64,000 nt of DNA from Batillaria attramentaria (taxonomy: Eukaryota > Mollusca > Gastropoda > Batillariidae). The notes beneath the pieces are model-generated. The model saw only the letters and a program-made list of their open reading frames with translations, searched no databases and was not told where the DNA came from. Shown piece by piece: positions 1 through 11,413 of the stretch. The position numbers and the translations under genes are program-made. The stretch is from the NCBI GenBank assembly GCA_018292915.2, contig JACVVK020000018.1, forward strand, positions 1,034,501 through 1,098,500, in the 5' to 3' direction. Every line of letters begins with the position of its first letter. The first letter of the stretch is position 1.

Positions 1-831
1 CTTCAGGAAAGGTGTGAACACTGTACCAATCTGGTCTTCTCTGACATGATAATTATGTTGATGGTGGCCGTAAACCAAGCCAGCTGAGCTCATGCAAGAT
101 TTTCCCTTTTCCTTATTAATTCTCTTGTACAGCCCAGAGGCACACACACACATGGTGCCTGGGTGCAAATCCAAAGGGCGCCTCTCAGTCGTACCAACAG
201 GTGCCCATGGGTTAGCCCTTGTCCGACCCCCAACTGAGATATTTTACATGGGATGCACAAACAAATTCGAGTTAAAAATTGTACCCGGGAAATGTCCTAT
301 TTTTTTAGTCTTGGGCTCCATTTTCAGTTTTGAACCAGGATACCGTGTAAACACCTATTACCTAATTATTATTATTATTATTTTGTGGAAGATCCTGCTG
401 TGAGACGATTCAGACACAGTCCCTCGCAATCGTAGAAACTTGATCAGCACAATAGTAATCACGCGTCTGCTGACTCGGCTCTCGCACTCCTGTGCTACAC
501 TGATCAAAGAGATCCGACCAGAGTAAGGCGGGAGTGGCCCTCAGGCTGTTGGCCAGCCTTTCTAGTACGGTGAGTGAGGACTTTCATCAGAGGACGAGAT
601 TGTCAAGGGTCCTCGGGCAAGTCTGGTCAGCCACTGCTCTGTTTGGGCTACCGGTCAACGTCACAGAACTGGAGCTGTGGTCAAGGTACAGGCTTGCGTA
701 TGTCTGTGGCTCAAGGCCATCTTCAAAACAAAAAAAAAAAAAAGGGGGGGGGGGGGAAGAAAAAAGAAAGAAAGAAAAGAAGCCACATACACCTAGAAGT
801 GCTTTCGTTTATACCACACCTCCAATGAACT
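1..831. other. Gene-free left end
   Basis: I see no gene here. The open frames are short and have no family signature. It holds an A run followed by a G run and GA-rich sequence near 728-780, which accounts for the lysine- and glycine-rich frames. Confidence 0.6.
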
Positions 832-898
832 GTTTCCGTAATGTAGCGTTTATCACATCCATCTAACACACGGAAGGTCCGGGCTGGTTCGAGCCCAA
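832..898 (+). pseudogene. Decayed tRNA-Val(AAC) copy
   Basis: The first seven bases, the TCAC of the D stem, the CTAACAC anticodon loop (anticodon AAC) and a TTCGAGC T-loop match the tRNA-Val genes at 5172 and 5598. The anticodon stem is mutated, there are extra bases before the T arm, and no 3' acceptor strand (CGGAAAC in the intact copies) follows. It is therefore a dead copy or tRNA-derived repeat head, not a functional tRNA. Confidence 0.7.
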
Positions 899-1227
899 GC
901 ATTTTAGCCCTCCTGGTTATTATTTTTTTTAATTCCACATTTCCCAGGAACACGGCTATCGCTTACCGAAATTAAAAAGAAAAAGAACAACAAAGGCTCA
1001 TCTTTAGTCGTGCGAGTTGACATTTGAGTTACCGTTCTTTGTCTTTCGGGCTGCAAGTTTGTTTTTGTTCGTTTGTTTGTTTGTTGTAGTTGTTGTTGTT
1101 GTTGTTGTTTTAACAATTGTACACTGACAACAAGAGTCGGTGCAAGTTTTGTTGTTGTTGCTGTTGTTGTAGTTTACTCTGGGCACGGATTCAAACTCAC
1201 TACCCTGTGACTCACACTGGCTGGGGC
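899..1227. other. GTT/GTTT-rich simple sequence
   Basis: No gene is visible. GTTT and GTT repeats occupy about 1060-1110 and 1150-1170 and create polyglutamine/polycysteine frames that I regard as spurious. Confidence 0.6.
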
Positions 1228-1325
1228 CAAATATATGCGCTGGTCTTTTTCTCCGGCGTTGCCCAGCCTTTGAAACCACTCATACGTGGTGGAAAAGGAC
1301 GTTAAACTCACAAACACCCCACCCA
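1228..1325 (+). repeat. SINE-B fragment
   Basis: This matches the body of SINE-B copies elsewhere in the window: a GGGGCCAAATAT segment, a GTTGCCC-like block, then GTGGTGGAAAAGGACGTTAAAC and a CACCC-rich tail. The tRNA-like head (about 1180-1227) is too decayed to place. Orientation follows the tail on the + strand. Confidence 0.6.
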
Positions 1326-2639
1326 TCCCCTTCCTCTGATCACAAGTGCATGGACAGAGTCAACTCAGCAGTTCGTACAGCACTGGTTACAGTTTTGATC
1401 GCGTACTCTGTCGCCGGCGACATGGTACACGTGTACACGACGTACCCTGTCGCCAAAGCTATGCAACAGTGGCCACGTGTGACTCCTGGCTGACATAAGG
1501 GTCTATAATTCGTAAACGGAACGGCGCACATTTTGTGACAGGAGGCGTACGATTAACGGGGTTGTAAGACGCCACCAAATACCACTCGGACAAGAGGGAG
1601 GGAGTGGCAGGACGCAGTAGTACCTACCATACATTTTGTACCATTGTTCGTAATCTTAACACTGAAAGTACCCCTGTCTGCCGGCTCGTTCCAGAACGGG
1701 GAGAACATGCATTAGTAGTCCACTCACTTTCGCCTGGTTTCCCAAAGTAGTGTTGACACTTTAGGGGCCCGAAAGTTGTGTCAACTTGGCTGACTGGCAG
1801 GTCACGTGACCGACTGAGGCCCCGAGGCCAAATAACGAGGTTACGTGGTGTGGGAGAAAGTCATTCATGAATATATACCGGGCCGAGACTTGTCGCGAGC
1901 GCTAGCGACAGCAAGCCGATTGTTTGACTGACTGATTGGCACCTGACGGGCGGGCACGTGTCAACTGCTATATAGGCCTAATTTGCATATATTTTTCACT
2001 TCAGGCAACGACTGACTCAGTGTGGGATCACTTCCTGGCTGAGATGAGATTTGGTCCGGACGGCGTACTATGACTTATGTCAAGTAAAGCATAGCTTGGT
2101 ATTATATCATTCCAAGACAGGCTTGTTGATCTGACCATATATAACAACCTAAATGGTGTATTTTCCTCGAGACATAAAAGGCATCACTAAATGTCTGCGA
2201 TTTTTTGGATTAGAGGAATACTGGATTTTTAACCTGCACACACATTTGATGTTTCGTGATCAGACTATGATTTACTGTCTGTTAGTTATTTTTGAATACA
2301 TGACTGTACCACAAAAGAGTTGATTGGTTGACTGACTGGCATTAAGGTTTTGTTTGCAAAAAATAAAAATATTTTAAATAAACAAACAATACAACAGAAG
2401 TATGTTCATATTGAGAGAAGGAAGAGAAAGACAGAGATCGAGAAAGAGGAAGGGAAGGAGAGAGGGAGGGAGGGACAGAGACAGAATTAACTTGACTGTT
2501 TTTCATGTACATTTTCTCAGATAGTTAAAGTTGTCGTGTCGTAATGGAGTGGAACGTTTTTCTCTGGCTGACTGTTGTTTAAAAGGGTGGTATATGTACA
2601 CAGGGTATCAAAGACGGGAGCAGCGAGGAAAAAAGCAAT
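1326..2639. other. No recognisable feature
   Basis: This is single-copy-looking sequence with GA-rich stretches at about 2415-2480. I see no open frame with a family signature, no tRNA and no clear element boundary. Confidence 0.5.
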
Positions 2640-2785
2640 ACAAACTTTTGCCCCCCCCCCCAAACACACACACACACACTTTGGGTTTTTGTTTTTTTTC
2701 CTGCATTCGAACTCGTGAGCAGAGCATTGAAATTCCAGCGAGTGCTTTGCCGGTTTGGCTATCCCGATGTCCCTAAACACAGCTG
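2640..2785 (-). repeat. Degenerate SINE-B-like head, minus strand
   Basis: Read on the minus strand, 2700-2780 resembles the tRNA-like head of SINE-B: an A-box region with GGATAGCC, a TTTCAATGCTC anticodon region and a GAGTTCGAAT B box. The body is replaced by a C run and (CA)n at 2650-2680. It is strongly diverged. Confidence 0.45.
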
Positions 2786-3113
2786 AACAGCCATGCATGA
2801 TAAACTATATACATTTGTAGCCAAGTGATTCAGTTCAGTTTTCGTTCATCCTCTGTATTCACTCTGTGACGTAATGTCTTGTCTGTCATAATGGTGTGTC
2901 TGTGACGTAATGTATGTGATGTAAAATAAGTGTGTGATGCAGTGTGACGTTGTCTTTGGGCAGTTGGTCAGTGTTGTCAACCACAATTTCTGTTACGGCA
3001 AGATGTCATCACATTGTACTTGAGTTGAATACTGAAAAGGCCATAACATCAACTCAGTGTACCAGCACCAACAACAACAAAAACAAAAACAACTTGAAAA
3101 AATCCCAAACCCA

Positions 3114-3144
<31 letters not shown>

Positions 3145-3469
3145 CCAAAAACAAAAACAAAACTAAAACTAAAACATGCAAACTGATGTCAAAGACATGC
3201 ACAAACTGAAACCAGTCTCTGCACATACGCCAAAGTTTAACGGAGTTTAACAGTTGTTGACACGAGTATCTTTTGTCAGGTACGCTGCCGATCAAGGCCT
3301 GTGTATCTTCAATCATCTTGCCACAGCCCCTTGTTTTCTGTCAAAATGTTGAACCAGCTTAACACAACACTGGCACTCAGAACAGCGGCGGGTTTGTGCT
3401 GTGATACACTGCTGCTTGCGAGAACTGTTTATTCAACAGTGGAAGGAATGCAATGACACCGTTCACGGG
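2786..3469. other. Gene-free stretch with CAA repeats
   Basis: CAA and CAAAA repeats run from about 3068 to 3170. They generate asparagine/lysine frames on one strand and cysteine/phenylalanine frames on the other. Nothing else is recognisable. Confidence 0.5.
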
Positions 3470-3870
3470 GCGGTCGGTGGTCTAGTGGTTAAGAGACCTG
3501 TCACCAATGCGAGAGCTCAGGGGTTCGAGCCTCACTCGGGGCAAAGAATTTTTCTTTCTCGTATGTGGCACCGTTCATTCGGGCCGATCGTCGGGGGTTC
3601 TCTCCGGGTACTCCGGCTTCCTCCCCCTCTGCCGCTTCGGAAATGTTCAGCCCACCAAATTTGAAAAATAAATGCAATTATAAATTCCGAAATTCAAATA
3701 GCTGAGCTGACCCTTCGCACCACGTGGTTGTAATGTGTTTATGTCCGGTGTGTGAGAGAATGCGTGTGATTCACGTGAGCGTGCGTGTTGGGTTCAGTTC
3801 GCGGCGCTTTGAGCCGATTCACGAAATTGGGTAAAGCGCCTATACAATACTCATTATTATTATTATTATT
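3470..3870 (+). mobile_element. SINE-A, full-length copy 1
   Basis: This is a tRNA-derived SINE of about 400 bp. It opens with a tRNA-like head whose A box includes TGGTCTAGTGGTTAAG and whose B box is GGGTTCGAGCC. A body follows with a TCTCCGGGTACTCCGGCTTC segment. It ends in AAAGCGCCTATACAATACTC and an (ATT)n tail. Three other copies (21161-25513 split, 31622-32018, 49139-49537) share the whole length. No target-site duplication is visible at this copy. Confidence 0.85.
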
Positions 3871-5171
<1,301 letters not shown>

Positions 5172-5244
5172 GTTTCCGTAGTGTAGTGGTTATCACATCC
5201 GCCTAACACGCGGAAGGTCCTGGGTTCGAGCCCCAGCGGAAACA
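5172..5244 (+). tRNA. tRNA-Val (anticodon AAC)
   Basis: The 73-nt sequence folds as a cloverleaf. Acceptor stem GTTTCCG pairs with CGGAAAC and is followed by discriminator A. U8 and A9 are present. The D arm carries AGTGGTTA, the anticodon loop is CTAACAC (anticodon AAC, valine), and the T arm has TTCGAGC. There is no intron. Both internal Pol III boxes look canonical and a T10 tract follows immediately. I consider it a functional gene. Confidence 0.93.
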
Positions 5245-5254
5245 TTTTTTTTTT
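5245..5254 (+). terminator. RNA polymerase III T-tract terminator
   Basis: A run of ten T residues begins directly after the discriminator base of the tRNA-Val gene, the usual Pol III termination signal. Confidence 0.8.
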
Positions 5255-5597
5255 CTCTCTTGACTTCTTAAATATTTACATGTGCATGTATTTATTTTGT
5301 TATCTCGCCTTTTCTCGCGTTACGCGTATCGTTTTTATGTACCCCCCCCCCCCCGCAACACCGATGATAACAGTAGCGGTAATACTAGTAATGATAATTT
5401 AGTATTTTGTATTGTATAATCATAGTCCTAAGATATAAACTCCCTTTTCACGATGTACCTTTAGTGACCCTGCATTCTGTTGCTGAAACTAATCTTACTT
5501 TAGTTTATTTTTTTTAGACAGTTGCGTTACCACCGAAACTGGGGAAAAAAGGGTTTCCTTTCAATTTTAATACATTGTGAGCATTACATCATCAGCT

Positions 5598-5670
5598 GTT
5601 TCCGAAGTGAAGAGGTTATCACATCCGCCTAACACGCGGAAGGTCCTGGGTTCGAACCCCAGCGGAAACA
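5598..5670 (+). tRNA. tRNA-Val (AAC)-like gene, probably a pseudogene
   Basis: It is identical to the gene at 5172 in acceptor stem, anticodon arm (AAC) and almost all of the T arm. The D region carries changes: the nearly universal U8 is A, position 13 is A instead of T (which repairs a D-stem mismatch), and the D loop has one more change in the A box. The following TTTT lies about 15 nt downstream. The U8 loss argues against normal folding, so I lean to a recent duplicate on its way to pseudogene. Confidence 0.75.
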
Positions 5671-7758
5671 ATTCTCTCTTTTAACGATTCTTTTTGATAA
5701 ATTTACACGTTTGCTCGTTTGTTTATCTCAATCAACATAACAGTTACTTTCAAGTACGCTTCATTGAAATAACCCAGGTTGTTTTTAGAACCTACAGTTT
5801 TTCAATGTGCGTATTTTGGATTGGATTAAACATACGGTTCATCGGAAAATCACCTGGGGGTGGAAAAAAAAAATCCGAGCCAAATACATGTAAGGGCATA
5901 CATAATAGGTGAAAACATGAGCATAAATAACACTGCTTCGATTGCACACGTCTTCTCCCCCCCCAAAAAAAATAAAATAAAAAATAAATAAATAAATAAA
6001 TAAATAAATAAATTAAAAAAAAATATATATATAAATAAAAAACTATGATAAAATAAATAAATAAATAAATAAAGTGGATTTTAGGATAAATTATATTTAA
6101 ATGTGTGAGGATTGCGCGAGTTGAACCAGGGTTCAACCTCGCCGGTGCTGGCGGCTTGCACGTGCAGCTTTTCTTGTATTCATCTGTGCGGCCAGTTTGT
6201 GAGTGTACTCACGATGCGTCTCAGTCGGCAGCTCACCTTTTGCGCCGTGTAATTTTTTATTCCCGTTTTTTTTTTTCGTGTGTGTGTGTGGGGGGGGGGG
6301 GGGGGGGAGTATAGTAAAATAATAATAATAAAAATTAAATAAAAAAATAAAATAAAAATAATAATAAAACAAACATATAAATATTTTAATATTTATATAT
6401 GTTAAGATATAAATTTTTTAATATATATATATACAAGGCTTTGCTTACCGCAAAACAGGGCCCACCTCTCCTCTCAAGGACGTCCTGTGACCAGTAGCCC
6501 AAGACGCTTGCAGCTTCCACTGTGCACCTCAAGTAGTTCTTTGTAGTGCTTGCACAGGGGCTGATTTTGCTAACAGCCCCTTTCAGCGCCGCAAGACCCG
6601 TTCCTGGAGATTAAGCTGTAATTTAATTTAACGAATTGGCTCAATGCTTCAGTAGGCGGAATGAAATTAACTGTTTGTCAGTCCAGATCACAGAATGAAA
6701 TTCTCCAGTGTGGCTCCGTGACCCCAGTGTTGCAATACAGGCTCAATGGATCGGCAGTTTTGTATGTAGCTCTTGAATGAGGGTACTTGGGATAATGCCG
6801 CGCCTTCTCCGAGATTTCCTCAATGGTGTTCAAGACAGCATTGTAAGTTTCTTTCATGCATACACTTGTAGAGGCCTTTCCTATTCTCTACAATGCCTGT
6901 CTCGTGATAGTGATGATATTGTGTCAGTTTCACTGACTGATCGATGTATAGAAAACGTTATCATTTCACTAGACACAATGTCTATCCCAGAACTGAAAAA
7001 GGCAGCTATCAAAACTGACTCCCGACCACTGACAGGTTGCCGATTGCAGTGTATTTACGAAAGCCTAAACCTACATTCAAGTAATTTTTACCCGCCGCCG
7101 CAAACAGGGATGGGCATATTGAGTTGCAAAACAGGCTGTATCATGACTGTAGTTCTTGTTAAAAGGCGAGAGCTCTAAAAGAGAGCATTACGACTGAGGG
7201 GGTGGGGGATCGGGTGAGGTTACTATTTTAAATCCTTGTTGGCTGAGATGAACACTTGAAGGATGGGCTAGTGCCCATATGTTCGCAAGCACTCTCGACC
7301 AGGGTTCAGCTCGCGGTTACTGACATAATATGATCATAATAATTGCGGTTTTGGGTGGGTGGGAGAGAGAGACAGAGAGTACTTGCCAAGTCCCCCTTAT
7401 TTATTGGAGTGGGATTTATTCAAGGAATGATGAGGTCTCAAAGTGCAGTGTCGCAGTGCAGAAAACGACATTTCTTATTGGCAAGCAAACGGCATTCCGC
7501 ACAAAGCCTCAACCCTGCCAGAAGCGATTTATGAATGAAATGTGAAGCCATGAATGAAATACCACACAGGGCGCGGGACGGGGTGTGGGTGTGGGTGTGA
7601 AGTAGAAGTGTTTACCGGCTGGCTAGTGTGAGGCAATGACTGATGTCAGTACGCCTTTATGTGACAAGTCTGTGCTAATGAATGAAGGAATGAATAAAAG
7701 GTGTGTTGATTAAGGCATGGCTTGGGCAGAATGAAAACGCAAGAGGAGGTGAGGGTAG

Positions 7759-7852
<94 letters not shown>

Positions 7853-8454
7853 GCTACTCCTTATCACATGCATTAGCCTGTCTAAACCGCCGGAACGTCA
7901 GTCTGGCGACAGTCCTCGGTTCAGACATAATGGCGCCAACCGGACTCTCTGCACCTTTGACCAATCAATCAGCTATTTTCCGGTTTTGTTGGTCTGTTGG
8001 TCTCGCGCACTCCCACTGTGTTTGACCTGTATGTGTGGCTGGCTTGAGTGGGTCCTCATAAGCGCCGCATTTGTGTCCCGTTCATTCATTCAAACCCTCC
8101 AGTCGTCCTCCGCCCGTTCCTCCAAAACTGAACTACTCTATAAATATCAGCCACGTAAGATTTATACAGTGTAAAATTTAGCCCCCAAATTCACGTGCTT
8201 TCTGGTGGCCAGCGCGGTGTAGGGACATCACGTAATCTCCGTTCTCACCGGCGGTTGAGGAGATTGTTCGGGCTGAAGGATGAGCTGTATATCGGCGTCC
8301 AACTGTCCGACATTTCTAGGCTTCACAGGAGACAACCCTCACTTTGTGTTTTGGAACGGCTGTGGCTGTCACTGAGTGCGTTCTGCTCGAAGTTCATGCT
8401 CAGCTTAAAACTTCTCATATTCATTACGCCGCTTAGATGAAAAGCTGCCGCTCA
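5671..8454. other. AT-rich gene-free stretch
   Basis: It holds AAAT/AAATA repeats at about 5970-6075, a GT plus G run at 6280-6307, and AT-rich sequence to 6440. A frame of 133 codons at 6777-7178 shows no family signature, signal peptide or splice context and I do not call it. Confidence 0.5.
7760..7849. repeat. (CA)n microsatellite
   Basis: About 90 bp of uninterrupted AC repeats. Confidence 0.97.
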
Positions 8455-8780
8455 CGAAAACTCTAAGGCTATTTTCCAGAGAGAAGGATGTTTCATTTGG
8501 CCAGAGAGAAGGATGTTTCATTTGGCCAGAGAGAAGGATGTTTCATTTGGCCAGAGAGAAGGATGTTTCATTTGGCCAGAGAGAAGGATGTTTCATTTGG
8601 CCAGAGAGAAGGATGTTTTATTTGGCCAGAGAGAAGGATGTTTCATTTGGCTATCGCGACGTTTTGGTTACTTTGTTGCGTCTACTATTAGAGAAACACG
8701 ACCCGGCCCTTCTTCGAGCCTACGGTCCATTCCTGAACAGACTGGAACTCGACAAACTAGAGTGGTCGGTGTATATATTA
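8455..8780 (+). repeat. Dispersed repeat D copy 1, with a 25-bp tandem array
   Basis: The ends match two other places (12900-13110 and 62443-62670): a CTCTAAGGCT-like start, a GACGTTTTGGTTACTTTG-like core and a GTGGTCGGT-like end. In this copy a 25-bp unit containing AGAGAAGGATGTTTCATTTG is repeated about seven times (about 8476-8652) with one base change in one unit. 25 is not a multiple of 3, so all three frames stay open through the array; this is not evidence of coding. Confidence 0.75.
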
Positions 8781-9482
8781 TGGGTGCATTTCAACAGCCA
8801 TTTTTTTTTAAACATTAGAGGAGAGAGAGAAAAAAAAAAGGCAGCGTGGAGGACAAATGATAACGTTCACTGGACTGAAGCAACCATTGACCCCCAAGAA
8901 AAACTGAGGCAGTCACTGAGTGAAAGAACTACCTCAACTGCCAATGCTGACTACCTGAATAAACAAATATATGAATAAATAAATGAGGTCAAATGAGTAC
9001 ACTTAGCACGCATTCGTTTAGTACTTCGTATAAGTAATTACGTCAGTTTTTTGTTTGCCAAGTTTGTTTTTTGTTTTGCGACGTGGGTGAATAACTCAGA
9101 AATTCCTTCTTCAACATTATTCCCGGCTTGTCAATAACCTGATGTACACCCACATAAAAAACAGACATAACTGCGTATGAAGTCTGTTTTATTGCTATGG
9201 TCGCAAGGACCGTGACTCTTTAATGGGTCCTTCCTCGCGTGCCTTGTGCACTGATGCGTGACTGTGAGCACCAATCTTTAGCAATGATACATGATGATAC
9301 CGAGTGTCTTCACTCAGTCAGGTGTGACTGGTATCTCTGTAGGGGGAGAAGTCGGATCTAAGCCCCCGACGGCCGTTAACCCCCGAGGGCCGTTGACCTC
9401 CAGAGGACACAAAAATTGCAGTATAAATGAACTTGAGTGTGGGTTTCCCTGTCACGGTCTGAAGATGCATCACTCGACATAG

Positions 9483-9516
9483 CCTATATATCCTATCCAT
9501 GGATAGGATATATAGG
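9483..9516. repeat. Perfect 34-bp palindrome
   Basis: Two 17-bp arms meet without a spacer at CCATGG, with TATATATCC in each arm. It would extrude as a hairpin. Confidence 0.9.
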
Positions 9517-9708
9517 ATAACCAGAGTGTACATGAAGAATATAGCGTGTACATGTAGGCACATGTAATAAAAAATCTTCTTCTTGACATTTTGTACAAAA
9601 CATACATTTACAATCCCACTCGGTCTCCGGAAAACATACGGCGTACATATACGACAGCTACACTACATGCACACACGACATAATACATACAGAGGCTACT
9701 GTTACAAC

Positions 9709-9771
9709 GCGCGCGCGCGCGCACACACACACCGGCACACACACCGCACACACACACACACACACACACAC
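9709..9771. repeat. (GC)n/(CA)n compound microsatellite
   Basis: About 14 bp of alternating CG is followed by interrupted CA repeats and then a G run. Confidence 0.9.
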
Positions 9772-9837
9772 TGGGGGGGGGGGAGAAGGTCGCTAAGTGG
9801 CTATGGCAGAAGAGGAGAAGAGGGATTGGGACGAAGA

Positions 9838-10853
9838 TGACGACACTAACTACAAACACGAGATTGACGACTTTGTGGACTGGTGTGACAAAAATTTTCT
9901 CCACCTAAATGTAAACAAAACTAAGGAAATGGTGATCGACTTCAGGAAGAACACAGTTACACCTAGCCCTGTCATCATCGAAGGGGCAGAAGTCGAACGT
10001 GTGCAGACGTATAAGTATCTAGGGGTTGTGCTGGATAACACCTTGAGCTGGAACCAAAACACCGATTCTGTCCTTAAGAAAGCACACACACGTCTGTACT
10101 GTCTGAGAAAACTGAGGTCTTTTGATGTCTGTCCTCAGCTTCTCCAAATGTTTTACTCATCAGTAGTTTGTAGTGTATTGTCTTTTGGCCTTACTTGCTG
10201 GGGTGGGAATCTGACAAAACAGGATAGTGGTAGGTTGGATAAACTGATCAAGAAAGCGGGTGGGGTGATCGGGAGGACACAGGACACACTTGGAACACTG
10301 TACGACCGACGAACGAAGAACAAACTGACTGACATCCTCAGTGACGAGACACATCCCCTCAGACAGGACTTCGACAACTTGACTATTGTACGTAGTGGTA
10401 GGTTTAGAGTACCCAGAGCTAGGACTACCAGATATTCAAGATCCTTTCTGCCCACAGCTATTAGAGCTGCCAATTCAAGCAGGACGCGCACGAGAGAGAG
10501 AGGGGTGTGTGTGGGGATCGAGGAGAGAGAGAGAGAAAGAGGGGGGGGGGGGGGGAGGGGATGAGAGAGAGAGAGTGCAGAGCGAGTAAATGTGCAGCGT
10601 GAATGTGCAGCGTGAATGCCGGAATGGATGTATCAATGAGTGTTGACTGTGACAGGAATTTTATTATGTGTTAGTGTGTTTTATTCGTGATTTTAAGTAA
10701 TCTTACTGGTCAAGACTGTCTGTTTTACTTATTTTTGTAGTCTCTTTTATCAAAATGTTTATCATTTGTGTCTTATTAGTATGCGGGCCAGAACTGCAAT
10801 TTCCCAAATATGGGATTAATAAAGTATTCTGTATTCTGTATTCTGTATTCTGT
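9838..10853 (+). mobile_element. 5'-truncated LINE, Rex1/CR1-like
   Basis: An open frame (in-frame ATG 9797; homologous part from about 9838) encodes the C-terminal part of a non-LTR reverse transcriptase. It has the post-palm segment with LNVNKTKEMVIDFRK, then YKYLGVVLD, the LRKLRSFDVC region and the C-terminal FLPTAIRAAN typical of Rex1/CR1 elements. The catalytic YxDD part is absent, so it is dead. The 3' end is GGGATTAATAAAG followed by about four TATTCTG-type repeats, a tail of this LINE group. The frame after AANS is read-through into GA-rich sequence. Confidence 0.8.
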
Positions 10854-10962
10854 AGGTCGTGGTGGGCGTAGTTCACACAGAAACTGAATCTCATGAATTC
10901 GCACATCATAGTTTAGTTTGCTCGGCAACATGAATATCAGAGCGGAGCAGTCTAACGCTAGA

Positions 10963-10998
10963 CCAAAGACCGTAGATAATATTATCTACGGTCTTTGG
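10963..10998. repeat. Perfect 36-bp palindrome
   Basis: Two 18-bp arms meet at AATATT without a spacer, with CCAAAGACCG at the outer end. A similar TAGxC motif lies just outside both arms, so it may be the core of a short foldback element. Confidence 0.85.
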
Positions 10999-11147
10999 CT
11001 AGTCTACGGCTCTGACCTAAGCGTTCTAACACACATGGCTCGGAAAATGCACACTGAGAACACACTGAGTATGTATCCGGCATGTATCGAGGCTTCTGAA
11101 AGTCAGCGTTTCCTGTTTTGATAGCATTCATGGCAGTTGAAATTAAT

Positions 11148-11148
<1 letters not shown>

Positions 11149-11215
<67 letters not shown>
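11149..11215. repeat. (GT)n microsatellite
   Basis: About 66 bp of GT repeats, 200 bp upstream of the RECQL5 start codon. Confidence 0.97.
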
Positions 11216-11216
<1 letters not shown>

Positions 11217-11413
11217 CAGTCTGAAGTTACCATGGACCAGACGAAAATACCCACGCACAGTTTTCGGAATAACTGAAGTGTCGTCTGCTACGGCGCAGGG
11301 GAGACCACTCGCCTAACAACTCTCCATTTAGTGAAAACAGCGTGCCACATGTGTTGAGAACTCCCCACCACGGTCAACATACTGGTTACGGATTCGATGG
11401 TATTTTCACAAGC

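Larger units (their letters stand above)
8781..9837. other. Gene-free stretch
   Basis: No gene is seen. It contains a perfect 34-bp palindrome and a GC/CA microsatellite, listed separately. Confidence 0.5.

Noticed and set aside
6777..7178. 133-codon frame as a gene
   Set aside because: No family signature, splice partner, signal peptide or promoter is visible.
8488..8978. Open frames of up to 146 codons with repeated EKDVSFGQREGCF-like motifs
   Set aside because: The 25-bp array contains no stop in any frame and the frames read into unrelated sequence.
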